A DNA stretch of 15,797 nt from Gemmatimonadota bacterium (lineage in GTDB: Bacteria > Gemmatimonadota > Gemmatimonadetes > Longimicrobiales > Gaopeijiaceae), in the NCBI GenBank assembly GCA_002731735.1, contig PCCM01000041.1, forward strand, positions 1-15,797. Direction: 5' to 3'. Positions 9,401-15,135 of this stretch are shown here, one piece after another. Numbering within the stretch: position 1 is the first letter of the stretch; every line of letters begins with the position of its first letter. The translations under genes were made by a program, and so were the position numbers. The notes under the pieces were generated by a model, which searched no databases, was not told the DNA's origin, and saw nothing but the letters and a program-made list of their open reading frames with translations.

Positions 9401-10267
9401 GATGACTGGTACTTCGCGAGTAACCGCCAACGCGAAATGCCGTTCGCCATCCTCCTCGAAATAGCGCTCCAGCCGTGCGGATGGCTGGCGGCCTATGTGG
9501 GATCGGCTTTGACATCCCCGGACAACTTGCGATTCCGCAATCTCGGCGGAGACGCAGTCCAACTGGCGCGCCTCACAGCCGGCGAGGACGTGATCACGAC
9601 ACGAGTCGAGCTTACGAGCGTGTCCGCATCGGGCGGTATGATCATCCAGCATTACACCATGGCTCTCGATAGTGAACGCCTCGGGCCCCTCTATTCAGGA
9701 ACGACCTATTTCGGTTTCTTCTCCGACCAAGCCCTGGCGGATCAGGTAGGCATCCGCGACGCACCGATTCATGAGCCCGCCACGGACGAGCGGGAGAGAG
9801 GTCGTAGCCTGGTGATGTCACATACGCCGCCCTTCCCCGAACAGCGCCTCCGCATGGTTGATCAGATCGACCTCCTAGTGGTGGACGGCGGCCCCGACGG
9901 GCTCGGGTGGGTCCACGGTTCGATCACCGTCGATCCGAGCGCCTGGTTCTTCGAGGCGCACTTCTACCAGGACCCGGTCTGGCCCGGCTCACTCGGTCTC
10001 GAAGCATTCATTCAACTGCTCAAGGTTTACGCCGTCGACCGGTGGGATCTGGGGGAGAACACGGAATTCGTGACGATGGCCGGCAGAGACCGGCACAGCT
10101 GGTCGTACCGCGGACAGATCGTTCCGGGTTGCGAACGGGTAGAGGTTTTCGCGAGCATCACATATGTGGACGACACACACAAGCGCGTCCGGGCCGATGG
10201 ATTCCTCACGGTGGACGGACGGACCATTTACGCGATGAACGACTTTACCTTGGACGTGAACGCTTGA
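3443..10267 (+). CDS. pfaC: PfaC-type PUFA synthase subunit (KS-CLF-AT-DH-DH), 2274 aa
   Basis: Complete multidomain subunit. ATG at 3443 is preceded by GAAGG at 3428-3432 and lies 5 bases after the pfaA stop. Domains: active ketosynthase (about 1-450) with Cys194 in DAACASS, His328 in CHATGTP and His368 in NTGH; chain-length factor (about 473-905), in which the nucleophile position is Glu663 and the HATGTP His is lost; a linker; acyltransferase (about 1035-1370) with PGSGSQ, Ser1127 in GYSLGE and a probable His1244; a helical charged linker (about 1440-1482); then four hotdog folds forming two FabA-like dehydratases. His1787/Glu1801 and His2173/Glu2187 keep the 14-residue spacing of the FabA His70/Asp84 pair, while the partner halves lack the His. 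In the family this subunit extends the chain and sets double bonds by dehydration and isomerisation. The fused acyltransferase does the job of separate PfaB in Shewanella. The protein ends right after the last hotdog, with no AGPAT domain as in myxobacterial Pfa3. It overlaps oleA by 4 bases. Confidence 0.93.
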   Translation: MPEPIAIVGLGGVLPGAATLDDFWSVVEAGVDTASDPPPDRWCLALDRAYSTDRAQPDRVHSRRACFVRDFELDLEGIDLSGELVESLDPMVHLALHAGRQAWRDCVADAVDPARVGVMLGNIVLPTASASAMADWILGRRFERELFRAAGVPMPPETRAPVAAINRWVAGLPAAMLAKGLGLGGDRFCIDAACASSLFTVELAVDALRQGRLDAVLAGGLSRPDSLYTQMGFSQLLAVSPTGRCSPFDHKSDGLVVGEGAGVLVLKRLSDARQHGDRIRAVIHAVGLSNDVEGSLLAPSREGQLRAMQGAYQAAGWTPGQVDVVECHATGTPVGDSVEFASLQALWTEGQYEPGQCVIGSAKSNTGHLLTGAGAVGLLKTVLAMENQVLPPTANFEEPGDKIDLDGSPFRVLAKAEPWKSPSDHPRRAAVSGFGFGGTNAHVLLEEPTEPTRGRSVVGVAEQLHAEQPQPKLSNMAIVGMGARVGPWKNVDEIGDRLMGRGESHPVRAKENHWGLPDAPVGWFIEDLEIPIGRFKIPPREVEEALPQQMLMLQVAEQAIADADLSEIDRLRAGVFVGVELDLNTTNYHLRWAVRSRAADWAQRLERPSHGEEFDRWVDELCDSLTPALNANRTIGGLGSIAASRVAREFGLGGPSYVISSEETSGLSALYAASRALEQGRIDCAIVGAVDLAGDVRSLISLESTDGLAKPEDSPSFGEDLAGMVPSDGAVALVLKRTEDAERDGDRVYAIVRASGTAGGDSESSCQKVIRRTCEEADIAARDIPHLEISGFGIAGLGRTEMTAVAEAFGPDTVLGCAKAQIGHTGAASGLISVLSSALSLYRQVLPAAAGSRNWPAAQEGRGWRITSLRDPTPWVRDRIDGPRRTGVLAVSRGASSSYVILEEAEVAANSQSAGADAWAAYRGDLPLSEGLFVVEGEDSGEIVVGLRNLMHAATDAAGPSGTDTHGSVTIHHIATNWWESHPDLPDAPLAITLIARDAGELRSLAQSAAGQLERGHDPSDRSAGRVFFSSDPLGPKGELAFVYPGSGSQYADMGRELCLQWPEILRAQDRGNDRLKSQLKAAEIWGDGPGIGDARTVILSQVALGTIATDLMARFGVRPDAVVGYSLGETAGLFSVGAWHERDEMLRRVTESELFENDLTGRCNAARQAWGVAENAEVEWAVGVVETPAARAREVLEEIDRVYLLIVNTPDECVIGGDRSAVENAVERLGCPFHALEGVPTVHCEVATQVSEPYRDLHVLDTRPPEGIRVYSGAWGEAYEVDQARAADSLLAQAIQGVDFPKTVRQAHDDGVRIFLEMGPGESCVRMIHKILDGLPFRARSISSSTQDEPSAVLRALGMLIAERAPVDLAQLYPEGRLTEDESGPVTRIPVGQTSFGRIPVTPRSDGFVEAPDEGHRPAEDPSPVSLPLDSGVVPAELSEAVRAAETTIQAHEAFLRTAQRTQELAQGEYARQQEFIRALTVDGNEVSVAATARPSAATPVMDRDQLMEFAIGSIGRALGEHFAHVDAHPTRVRLPDKPLMLVDRVMEIEAEAQSMSSGRIVTEHDVLEDGWYLDGGRLPTCIAVEAGQADLLLSGYLGIDSETKGLAVYRLLDAVVTFHSELPLPGQVVRYDIRILQFFRQGDTWLFRFEFDSTVNGRPLLTMREGTAGFFTQGELDAGKGIVQSGIDQREQVGSRPADWRDLVPMQEDTLGQERLEALRAGDLVGAFGEDFSGLPFTQPLTIPGGLMRLVNRVTELDPEGGRYGIGSIVAEADIHPDDWFLTCHFSDDQVMPGTLMYECCLHTLRVFLLRMGWIAEADSAAWQPVVDVKSRLRCRGQVLDSTERVTYEIHLRELGFQPEPYAIADALMYADGKAVVEIRDMSVRLTGTDRQGLEEVWSQAGDVRLEKPSSPILYDKNSILAFGSGKPSEAFGPPYGVFDEGARRIARLPRPPYQFLDRISAVEGEPFVMQAGAKVTAHYDVGPDDWYFASNRQREMPFAILLEIALQPCGWLAAYVGSALTSPDNLRFRNLGGDAVQLARLTAGEDVITTRVELTSVSASGGMIIQHYTMALDSERLGPLYSGTTYFGFFSDQALADQVGIRDAPIHEPATDERERGRSLVMSHTPPFPEQRLRMVDQIDLLVVDGGPDGLGWVHGSITVDPSAWFFEAHFYQDPVWPGSLGLEAFIQLLKVYAVDRWDLGENTEFVTMAGRDRHSWSYRGQIVPGCERVEVFASITYVDDTHKRVRADGFLTVDGRTIYAMNDFTLDVNA
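10264..10267 (+). promoter_or_regulatory. TTGA stop/start overlap, pfaC-oleA
   Basis: The TTG start of oleA (10264-10266) shares bases with the TGA stop of pfaC (10265-10267). No strong Shine-Dalgarno site is visible just upstream, so oleA translation probably depends on ribosomes ending pfaC. This ties the hydrocarbon module to the PUFA synthase module at the level of translation (inference). Confidence 0.65.
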
Positions 10268-11343
10268 GATACACTCGTGTTGTCATCGAGCGTTTCGGAT
10301 ATGAACTCGCCCCGTGCGTGGTCACATCGGACGAATTGGAGAATCGGCTCGCCGCTGTCTACCAGAAGCTCCATGTCCAACCGGGAACCCTCACTCGGAT
10401 GACCGGTATTCAGGAGCGCCGTTATTGGGAACCGGGTTATTCGGTATCCCAGGGGGCTACCGCGGCGGCCGAGCACGCGCTCAGCGACTCCTCCGTGCCG
10501 GCGAATGCCCTCGATATGTTGATTTATGCAGGCGTGTGCCGCGAGCACTTCGAACCGGCCACGGCGTGCCACGTTGCGGCCGGCCTCAAGAGAGCCGGCC
10601 ACAACATCAAGGAGTCGGCGCACGTCTACGACATCAGCAACGCCTGCCTCGGCGTGCTGAACGGGGTGCTCGACATCGCGAACCGAATCGAATTGGGACA
10701 GATCCGAGCCGGCATGGTGGTCAGCTGTGAGACCGCGCGGAACATCGTCGATACTACCATCGCTCGGTTGACCAACAATCCGATCATGGAGGAGTTCAAG
10801 ACCGCCATCGCCACGCTGACCGGAGGGTCGGCCGCCGTGGCCGTGATTCTGAGTGACGGGTCTTTCGGAGAGTCCGACCGGCGACGCCTCCGTGGAGCCG
10901 TGGTCGAAAACGCCCCAGAACATCACATGTTGTGCCGATGGGGGCTGGAAGACCATCCCGTTGGGAAAACAAACGGAACCGAAGCTGTTCTGAGGGAGTT
11001 CGCCAGCACCGACGCGGCCGCCGTCCTCGAGCACGGCGTCGCCCTGGGGTCACGTACCTGGGACAAGTTCCTCACAGAGATGGAGTGGTCGGTGGAGAAC
11101 GTGGATCGCACGGTTTGCCACCAGGTCGGTTCAGCTCATCGCGACGTCATGCTGCGCACCATGGGCCTGTCTCCCGAACAGGACTTCGTGACGTACGAGT
11201 ACCTCGGAAATACCGGGACGGCAGCGCTACCAGTAGCCGCCGCTCTAGCGCACGAACGCGGATTCCTAGCACCCGGCCAGCGGGTGGGACTTCTCGGGAT
11301 CGGTAGCGGCCTCAACTGCATGATGCTCGGAGTGGACTGGTGA
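10264..11343 (+). CDS. oleA: OleA, thiolase-family head-to-head acyl condensing enzyme
   Basis: OleA joins two fatty acyl thioesters by a non-decarboxylative Claisen condensation to give a 2-alkyl-3-ketoacid, the first step of olefin formation. The 359-residue product starts at TTG 10264. The reading frame is open further upstream into pfaC, but OleA-like homology begins with LRYTRVVIE and that TTG overlaps the pfaC stop. Visible family residues are Cys128 in SNACLG (nucleophile, Cys143 of Xanthomonas OleA), Glu97 in FEPATA (Glu117, the deprotonating base), His286 in CHQVG (His285) and Asn316 in LGNTGTAALP (Asn315). The C-terminal GIGSGLNCMM motif is typical. Between Glu97 and Cys128 there are 31 residues against 26 in the Xanthomonas enzyme as I recall it, so a short insertion lies there. 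Its position directly after pfaC suggests that Pfa-made polyunsaturated chains are the substrates. Whether these arrive as CoA or ACP thioesters cannot be seen. Confidence 0.93.
   Translation: MRYTRVVIERFGYELAPCVVTSDELENRLAAVYQKLHVQPGTLTRMTGIQERRYWEPGYSVSQGATAAAEHALSDSSVPANALDMLIYAGVCREHFEPATACHVAAGLKRAGHNIKESAHVYDISNACLGVLNGVLDIANRIELGQIRAGMVVSCETARNIVDTTIARLTNNPIMEEFKTAIATLTGGSAAVAVILSDGSFGESDRRRLRGAVVENAPEHHMLCRWGLEDHPVGKTNGTEAVLREFASTDAAAVLEHGVALGSRTWDKFLTEMEWSVENVDRTVCHQVGSAHRDVMLRTMGLSPEQDFVTYEYLGNTGTAALPVAAALAHERGFLAPGQRVGLLGIGSGLNCMMLGVDW
11329..11332 (+). promoter_or_regulatory. Ribosome binding site of oleB, supporting GTG start
   Basis: GGAG at 11329-11332 lies 7 bases before the GTG at 11340, inside the end of oleA. 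The start overlaps the oleA stop as GTGA (11340-11343), so oleB has both a Shine-Dalgarno site and coupling by overlap. Confidence 0.55.
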
Positions 11344-12293
11344 ACGGTCTCTACCCGTTCGCACCGCACTACCTTCGGGTCGGTGGGCGAACAGGGGACA
11401 CGGCTGAGGCTCGTGGCCACCGCATGCACTACGTGGACGAGGGCCAGGGAGCTCCGGTTCTCATGGTCCACGGCAACCCGAGTTGGTCCTTCTACTATCG
11501 GAACTTGATCAGCCAACTGAAGTCGAGCCACAGAGTGATCGCTCCTGATCACATCGGGTGTGGTCGCTCCGACAAACCGAACGACGACAACTACGACTAC
11601 ACGTTGTCGTCGCGCGTAGAGGATCTCGGCACACTCGTCGATTCGCTCGACCTCCAGGATCTCACGCTCGTCGTGCACGACTGGGGCGGCATGATCGGGA
11701 TGGCCTGGGCGGCCAAGCACCGCGATCGGATTGCGAGGCTGGTGGTCATGAACACGGCCGCCTTCCCTTTTCCCGCCGGTAAGACCTTCCCCCGGTCGCT
11801 CGCACTGGCCCGCACTCCCGGAATCGGTGCAATGCTCGTCCGCGGAGCCAACGCCTTTTCGCGGGACGCCGTACGGTATTGTGTGACGCGTCGGCCAATG
11901 CCCAAGGCCGTGGCCGCCGGTTACCTGGAGCCGTACGACAGTTGGGCAAATCGCATCGCAGTGCATCGTTTCGTGCAGGACATTCCGCTCAGGGAGAACG
12001 ACAGCGCGTACCCGATCATGAAGGAAACGGGGGACGCTCTCGTTCACTTGGTCGACAAACCGATGTTGATTTGCTGGGGCCTGAAGGACTTCGTCTTCGA
12101 TCAGCAATTCCTGGACGAATGGGTTCGCCGATTCCCTGGGGCCGAGCTCCACCGCTTCGAGGACTGCGGTCATTACGTCCTGGAAGACGCGGGAGAGGAA
12201 ATCATTCCGCTCATCGGCCAATTCGTCGACGCTAGTCCAACAAGCCATCCGGACGGTCGTCCCCAGACCCAGCAGATGGACAGTTCGGCATGA
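11340..12293 (+). CDS. oleB: OleB, alpha/beta-hydrolase beta-lactone decarboxylase
   Basis: OleB converts the cis-beta-lactone made by OleC into a cis-olefin and CO2. The 317-residue protein has the alpha/beta-hydrolase fold of the haloalkane dehalogenase family: oxyanion-hole motif HGNPSWSFYY, nucleophile elbow VVHDWGG with Asp114, probable acid Asp250 in GLKDFVF, and His278 in CGHYVLED. Asp114 carries the same number as the reported nucleophile of Xanthomonas OleB. Standing alone this sequence would often be labelled haloalkane dehalogenase, but its position between oleA and oleC decides for OleB. The GTG start at 11340 overlaps the oleA stop and the stop overlaps the oleC start. It is not fused to oleC, unlike the OleBC fusions of some actinobacteria. 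In Xanthomonas, OleB, OleC and OleD form a large assembly. Confidence 0.92.
   Translation: MNGLYPFAPHYLRVGGRTGDTAEARGHRMHYVDEGQGAPVLMVHGNPSWSFYYRNLISQLKSSHRVIAPDHIGCGRSDKPNDDNYDYTLSSRVEDLGTLVDSLDLQDLTLVVHDWGGMIGMAWAAKHRDRIARLVVMNTAAFPFPAGKTFPRSLALARTPGIGAMLVRGANAFSRDAVRYCVTRRPMPKAVAAGYLEPYDSWANRIAVHRFVQDIPLRENDSAYPIMKETGDALVHLVDKPMLICWGLKDFVFDQQFLDEWVRRFPGAELHRFEDCGHYVLEDAGEEIIPLIGQFVDASPTSHPDGRPQTQQMDSSA
12290..12293 (+). promoter_or_regulatory. ATGA stop/start overlap, oleB-oleC
   Basis: The ATG of oleC (12290-12292) overlaps the TGA of oleB (12291-12293). No strong Shine-Dalgarno sequence is evident upstream, which fits coupled translation and near-equal output of the two proteins. Confidence 0.6.
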
Positions 12294-14023
12294 GCGGAGA
12301 CGCGGACGGTCCGCTTTCTGACGGATCCGACGCAGCCGTAGAACGCTCGCCCGACCACGTCAACGTGGCCGCGTTTCTGGCCGATCTGGCCAGGAGCCAG
12401 CCAGGCGCCCTCGCGGTGGCCGTATCCGACGGGCGAAACCCCGACGGAACCGCCCGTTATGCCGAACTGAGCGCGCTCGAACTGCATCGCCGCTCGGATC
12501 GCATCGCCCACGCGCTGGTCGGAATTGGGATCGGCCCTGGCGTTCGAACTGTCCTCATGGTGGAGCCAAGTCTCGACTTCTTCTCTTTGACGTTTGCGAT
12601 GCTGAAGGTCGGGGCGATCCCGGTCATGGTGGATCCCGGCATGGGGATCAAGAATCTGGGCGAGTGTCTCGGCGAAGCGGAACCAGAGGCGTTTATCGGC
12701 ATCCCGAAGGCACATGCAGCGAGGATCGCCTTCGGGTGGGCGAAGCAGACTCTCAGAACCAATGTGACCGTGGGACGCAGGTTATTCTGGGGAGGGCACA
12801 CGCTGAGCAAATTGGAGGCCCAGGGGTCGGCCGATCCGTTCCCGATCCTTCAGCCGGACCCGGAACAAACGGCTGCGATCCTATTCACGAGTGGGAGCAC
12901 CGGCGTACCCAAGGGGGTCGTGACGCCGTTCCGGGTCTTCGCGGCACAGGTGAAGGCGCTCAGGGACGTATACGGCATCCAGCCAGGGGAGCGCGATCTG
13001 GCGACCTTCCCGCTCTTCGCGCTGTTCGGTCCGGCACTCGGCATGGCCTCGGTGGTCCCGGACATGGACGCGAGCCGGCCAGCCCAAGCCGATCCGCAGC
13101 GCCTCTTCGAGGCGTTCCAGGATTATACGTGCACCAATCTGTTCGCCTCTCCGGCCCTCATCGACAAGCTTGGGCGTTACTGCACCGACCAGGGTCTGGA
13201 GCTGACCTCCCTTCGGCGGGCAATCTCGGCGGGCGCGCCGGCGTCGAGTCCGGCACTCGAGCGCTTCCAAGGGTGTCTTCCGGAGGGCGTCGACGTCCTG
13301 ACCTCCTACGGAGCGACCGAATCCCTGCCGGTCGCCATGCTGGGAAGCAGGGAGATCTTGAGCGAGACACGACAGCTCACGGACCGGGGCGGCGGCGTGT
13401 GCGTGGGCCGCCCGTCCACTGGGATACACGTTCGGATCGTACCGATCCATGACGAACCGATCGAGTCGTGGTCCGAAGACCTCGCGCTCCCCCCGGGAGA
13501 GACCGGCGAGATCGTGGTTCGTGGGGCGGTCGTGACGCCCTCCTACTACAAGCGGCCTCAGGCTACGAAGCTCGCCAAAATCCCTGCCGAGAGCGGGGAA
13601 GCCTGGCACCGAATGGGCGACGTCGGCTACTTCGACGAACAGGGCCGGCTCTGGATGTGCGGCCGGAAGAGCCACCGAGTAGACGCCGAAACGGGTACCC
13701 TGTACACTGTCGCCTGCGAGGCCGTATTCAACATGCATCCAGCCGTTCGACGAAGCGCCTTGGTGGGAGTCGTGAGAGAGGGCGTAACCACGCCGTTGAT
13801 CTGCGTAGAACGCGTGAAACAAACTACGATCGAAAACGGGCGACTCACGGAAGAGCTACTGGAGATCGCCCGGAGCCATGACCACACTCGGACCATCGAC
13901 ACGGTGCTTTATCACCCCTCCTTTCCAGTGGACGTTCGCCACAACGCCAAGATCTTCCGCGAGAAACTGGCGGAGTGGGCCAGCAAGAAGTTGGCTTCCC
14001 GTCAAGCATCCGCCCACCCGTGA
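12290..14023 (+). CDS. oleC: OleC, AMP-dependent beta-lactone synthetase
   Basis: OleC uses ATP to activate the carboxylate of a 2-alkyl-3-hydroxyacid and close it to a beta-lactone, releasing AMP. The 577-residue protein belongs to the ANL (acyl-CoA synthetase-like) superfamily: the P-loop TSGSTG is at 200-205, followed by PKGVV; SYGATE (about 340-345) is the A5-type motif; MGDVGYFDEQGRLWMCGRKS (about 443-462) spans the A7/A8 hinge. After the hinge the sequence reads HRVDAETGTLYTVACE, and a lysine-bearing C-terminal segment (HNAKIFREKL) is present. General annotation would call it a long-chain fatty acyl-CoA ligase, but the complete ole context favours OleC. The start ATG overlaps the oleB stop and the TGA overlaps the oleD GTG. 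Length is near that of other OleC proteins (about 550 residues). Confidence 0.92.
   Translation: MSGDADGPLSDGSDAAVERSPDHVNVAAFLADLARSQPGALAVAVSDGRNPDGTARYAELSALELHRRSDRIAHALVGIGIGPGVRTVLMVEPSLDFFSLTFAMLKVGAIPVMVDPGMGIKNLGECLGEAEPEAFIGIPKAHAARIAFGWAKQTLRTNVTVGRRLFWGGHTLSKLEAQGSADPFPILQPDPEQTAAILFTSGSTGVPKGVVTPFRVFAAQVKALRDVYGIQPGERDLATFPLFALFGPALGMASVVPDMDASRPAQADPQRLFEAFQDYTCTNLFASPALIDKLGRYCTDQGLELTSLRRAISAGAPASSPALERFQGCLPEGVDVLTSYGATESLPVAMLGSREILSETRQLTDRGGGVCVGRPSTGIHVRIVPIHDEPIESWSEDLALPPGETGEIVVRGAVVTPSYYKRPQATKLAKIPAESGEAWHRMGDVGYFDEQGRLWMCGRKSHRVDAETGTLYTVACEAVFNMHPAVRRSALVGVVREGVTTPLICVERVKQTTIENGRLTEELLEIARSHDHTRTIDTVLYHPSFPVDVRHNAKIFREKLAEWASKKLASRQASAHP
14020..14023 (+). promoter_or_regulatory. 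GTGA stop/start overlap, oleC-oleD
   Basis: The oleD GTG (14020-14022) overlaps the oleC TGA (14021-14023). An upstream in-frame GTG at 13975 would add 15 residues before the Rossmann core, but it lies inside oleC and is less likely. The bases before 14020 show no Shine-Dalgarno site, so coupling is inferred. Confidence 0.6.
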
Positions 14024-15108
14024 AGGCCCTAGTGACTGGAGCGGGCGGCTTCCTGGGGGGAGCCATAGCCCGCGCTCTCAAGGACCGGGGAGATGAGGTC
14101 AGAGGTTTTTCCCGCGGAGAGCACCCGGAGCTGGCAGCTTACGGTATCGAGCAATATCAGGGGGATTTGGTAGATCCCGACGCAGTGGCCGAAGCCGCCA
14201 ATGGAGTCCACATCCTTTTCCACACCGCCGCAAAGGTAGGGGCGGGAGGCCGGTACGCCGACTTCCACGCTACCAACATCGCCGGCACCGCCAACGTGAT
14301 TCGCGCCTGCCGCGAGGGCGGCATGCTGGCGCTCGTCCACACTTCCACACCAAGCGTGGTCACCAGTCATAAGGCCCTGGAAAATGCGGATGAATCGGCG
14401 AGCTACGCGACGCGCCATAACGGGCACTACAGCCACACCAAAGCAGAAGCCGAGCGTCTTGTCCTCTCTTCTGCCACCGACGAGTTCAAGACCGTAGCGC
14501 TCCGTCCCCCCATCATTTGGGGTCCTGGTGACACGTCTCTGCTCCCTCGTATCATTCAGCGAGCGCAAAACGGCTCGCTCCGAAGAATCAGGGGCCGACC
14601 AGCCTTCGCGGACATCACCTTCATCAACGACGCGGTACGAGCCCATTTGAACGCTGGGGATCGCCTCCTGGCCGGCGGCGAGGGAGCCCTCCGTATCAAC
14701 GGCCGCCCGTACTTCGTGAGTGCCGGTACGCCCGTAGTGATCTGGGATTTCCTGAATGGCCTACTCGAGGCCGCCGATCTCCCGCCGATTCAGAAAACTG
14801 TGGGTCTTCGAACCGCACTTGTGGCGGCTTGGTTCTCCGAGAAGATACATACACTCATGCGAAGGCAGGGTGATCCCCGCATGAGCCGCTGGATCGTGCG
14901 GCAGCTCGCGACCTCACGTTGGTTCGACATCAGCGCGGCCAAGCGGGATATAGGATACGAGCCGCTGGTGTCCATGGAGGATGGGATGCGCCTCCTGAAG
15001 GCGTGGTTCGAAGAACAGGACCGGGCGGAACCGGAGGATGCGGGGAAACCGGAGGACCGGGAGAACCCAGAAGACCTGGAAGACCCAGAGGACCCAGACC
15101 GGGTGTGA
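14020..15108 (+). CDS. oleD: OleD, NAD(P)H-dependent 2-alkyl-3-ketoacid reductase
   Basis: OleD reduces the 2-alkyl-3-ketoacid from OleA to the 3-hydroxyacid used by OleC. The 362-residue product is an extended short-chain dehydrogenase related to 3-beta-hydroxysteroid dehydrogenases. GTG 14020 puts the Rossmann motif TGAGGFLG at residues 6-13, as expected for the very N-terminus. A catalytic Ser lies in the HTSTPSVV segment and the YxxxK pair is Tyr137/Lys141 in YSHTKAEAE. GPGDTSLLPRI and the FADITFINDAVRAH stretch are typical of OleD and NSDHL-like proteins. The last 32 residues (331-362) form an acidic Pro-Glu-Asp tail beyond the conserved fold. The gene overlaps oleC by 4 bases and is followed after 27 bases by the phosphopantetheinyl transferase gene. 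A steroid dehydrogenase annotation is possible by similarity, but context favours OleD. Confidence 0.92.
   Translation: MKALVTGAGGFLGGAIARALKDRGDEVRGFSRGEHPELAAYGIEQYQGDLVDPDAVAEAANGVHILFHTAAKVGAGGRYADFHATNIAGTANVIRACREGGMLALVHTSTPSVVTSHKALENADESASYATRHNGHYSHTKAEAERLVLSSATDEFKTVALRPPIIWGPGDTSLLPRIIQRAQNGSLRRIRGRPAFADITFINDAVRAHLNAGDRLLAGGEGALRINGRPYFVSAGTPVVIWDFLNGLLEAADLPPIQKTVGLRTALVAAWFSEKIHTLMRRQGDPRMSRWIVRQLATSRWFDISAAKRDIGYEPLVSMEDGMRLLKAWFEEQDRAEPEDAGKPEDRENPEDLEDPEDPDRV
15010..15105 (+). repeat. Degenerate Pro-Glu-Asp coding repeat at the OleD C-terminus
   Basis: The last 32 codons of oleD before the stop are dominated by Glu, Asp and Pro in loose repeats of the form (E/K)PED or (E/D)PED, written in purine-rich DNA such as GGAGGACC, AGAAGACC and AGAGGACC units. 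The tract is low-complexity and follows the end of the conserved dehydrogenase fold. It may be a flexible acidic extension. Repeat slippage could change its length between strains. Confidence 0.7.
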
Positions 15109-15125
15109 AGAGCCACCGACGGTCG

Positions 15126-15130
15126 GGAGG
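15126..15130 (+). promoter_or_regulatory. Ribosome binding site of the phosphopantetheinyl transferase gene
   Basis: GGAGG at 15126-15130 lies 5 bases before the GTG at 15136, the clearest Shine-Dalgarno site in the window. It fixes the start of the last gene, which does not overlap its upstream neighbour and so needs its own initiation site. The 27-base gap before it shows no terminator or promoter. Confidence 0.75.
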
Positions 15131-15135
15131 CCAAC

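Noticed and set aside
9907..10263. A start for oleA at 9907, extending the protein by about 119 residues
   Set aside because: This stretch is out of frame inside the active pfaC dehydratase. OleA-like sequence begins at the TTG at 10264, which overlaps the pfaC stop in the same 4-base style as the other junctions.
11136..12248. Long minus-strand open frame (370 codons) opposite oleA/oleB
   Set aside because: The plus strand holds two clear, motif-complete enzymes here. The antisense frame shows no recognisable domain and is the kind of opening that G+C-rich codon bias produces.
11340..12293. Haloalkane dehalogenase
   Set aside because: The fold and HDWGG elbow fit that family, but OleB belongs to it and the gene lies within a complete oleABCD set, so beta-lactone decarboxylase is the better call.
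12881..13822. Minus-strand open frame (313 codons) opposite oleC
   Set aside because: Same reasoning: the plus-strand adenylation motifs are intact and the antisense product is compositionally biased with no family signature.
15109..15135. Promoter or terminator between oleD and the transferase gene
   Set aside because: Only 27 bases are available; apart from the GGAGG site I see no hairpin with a T-run and no credible -35/-10 pair.
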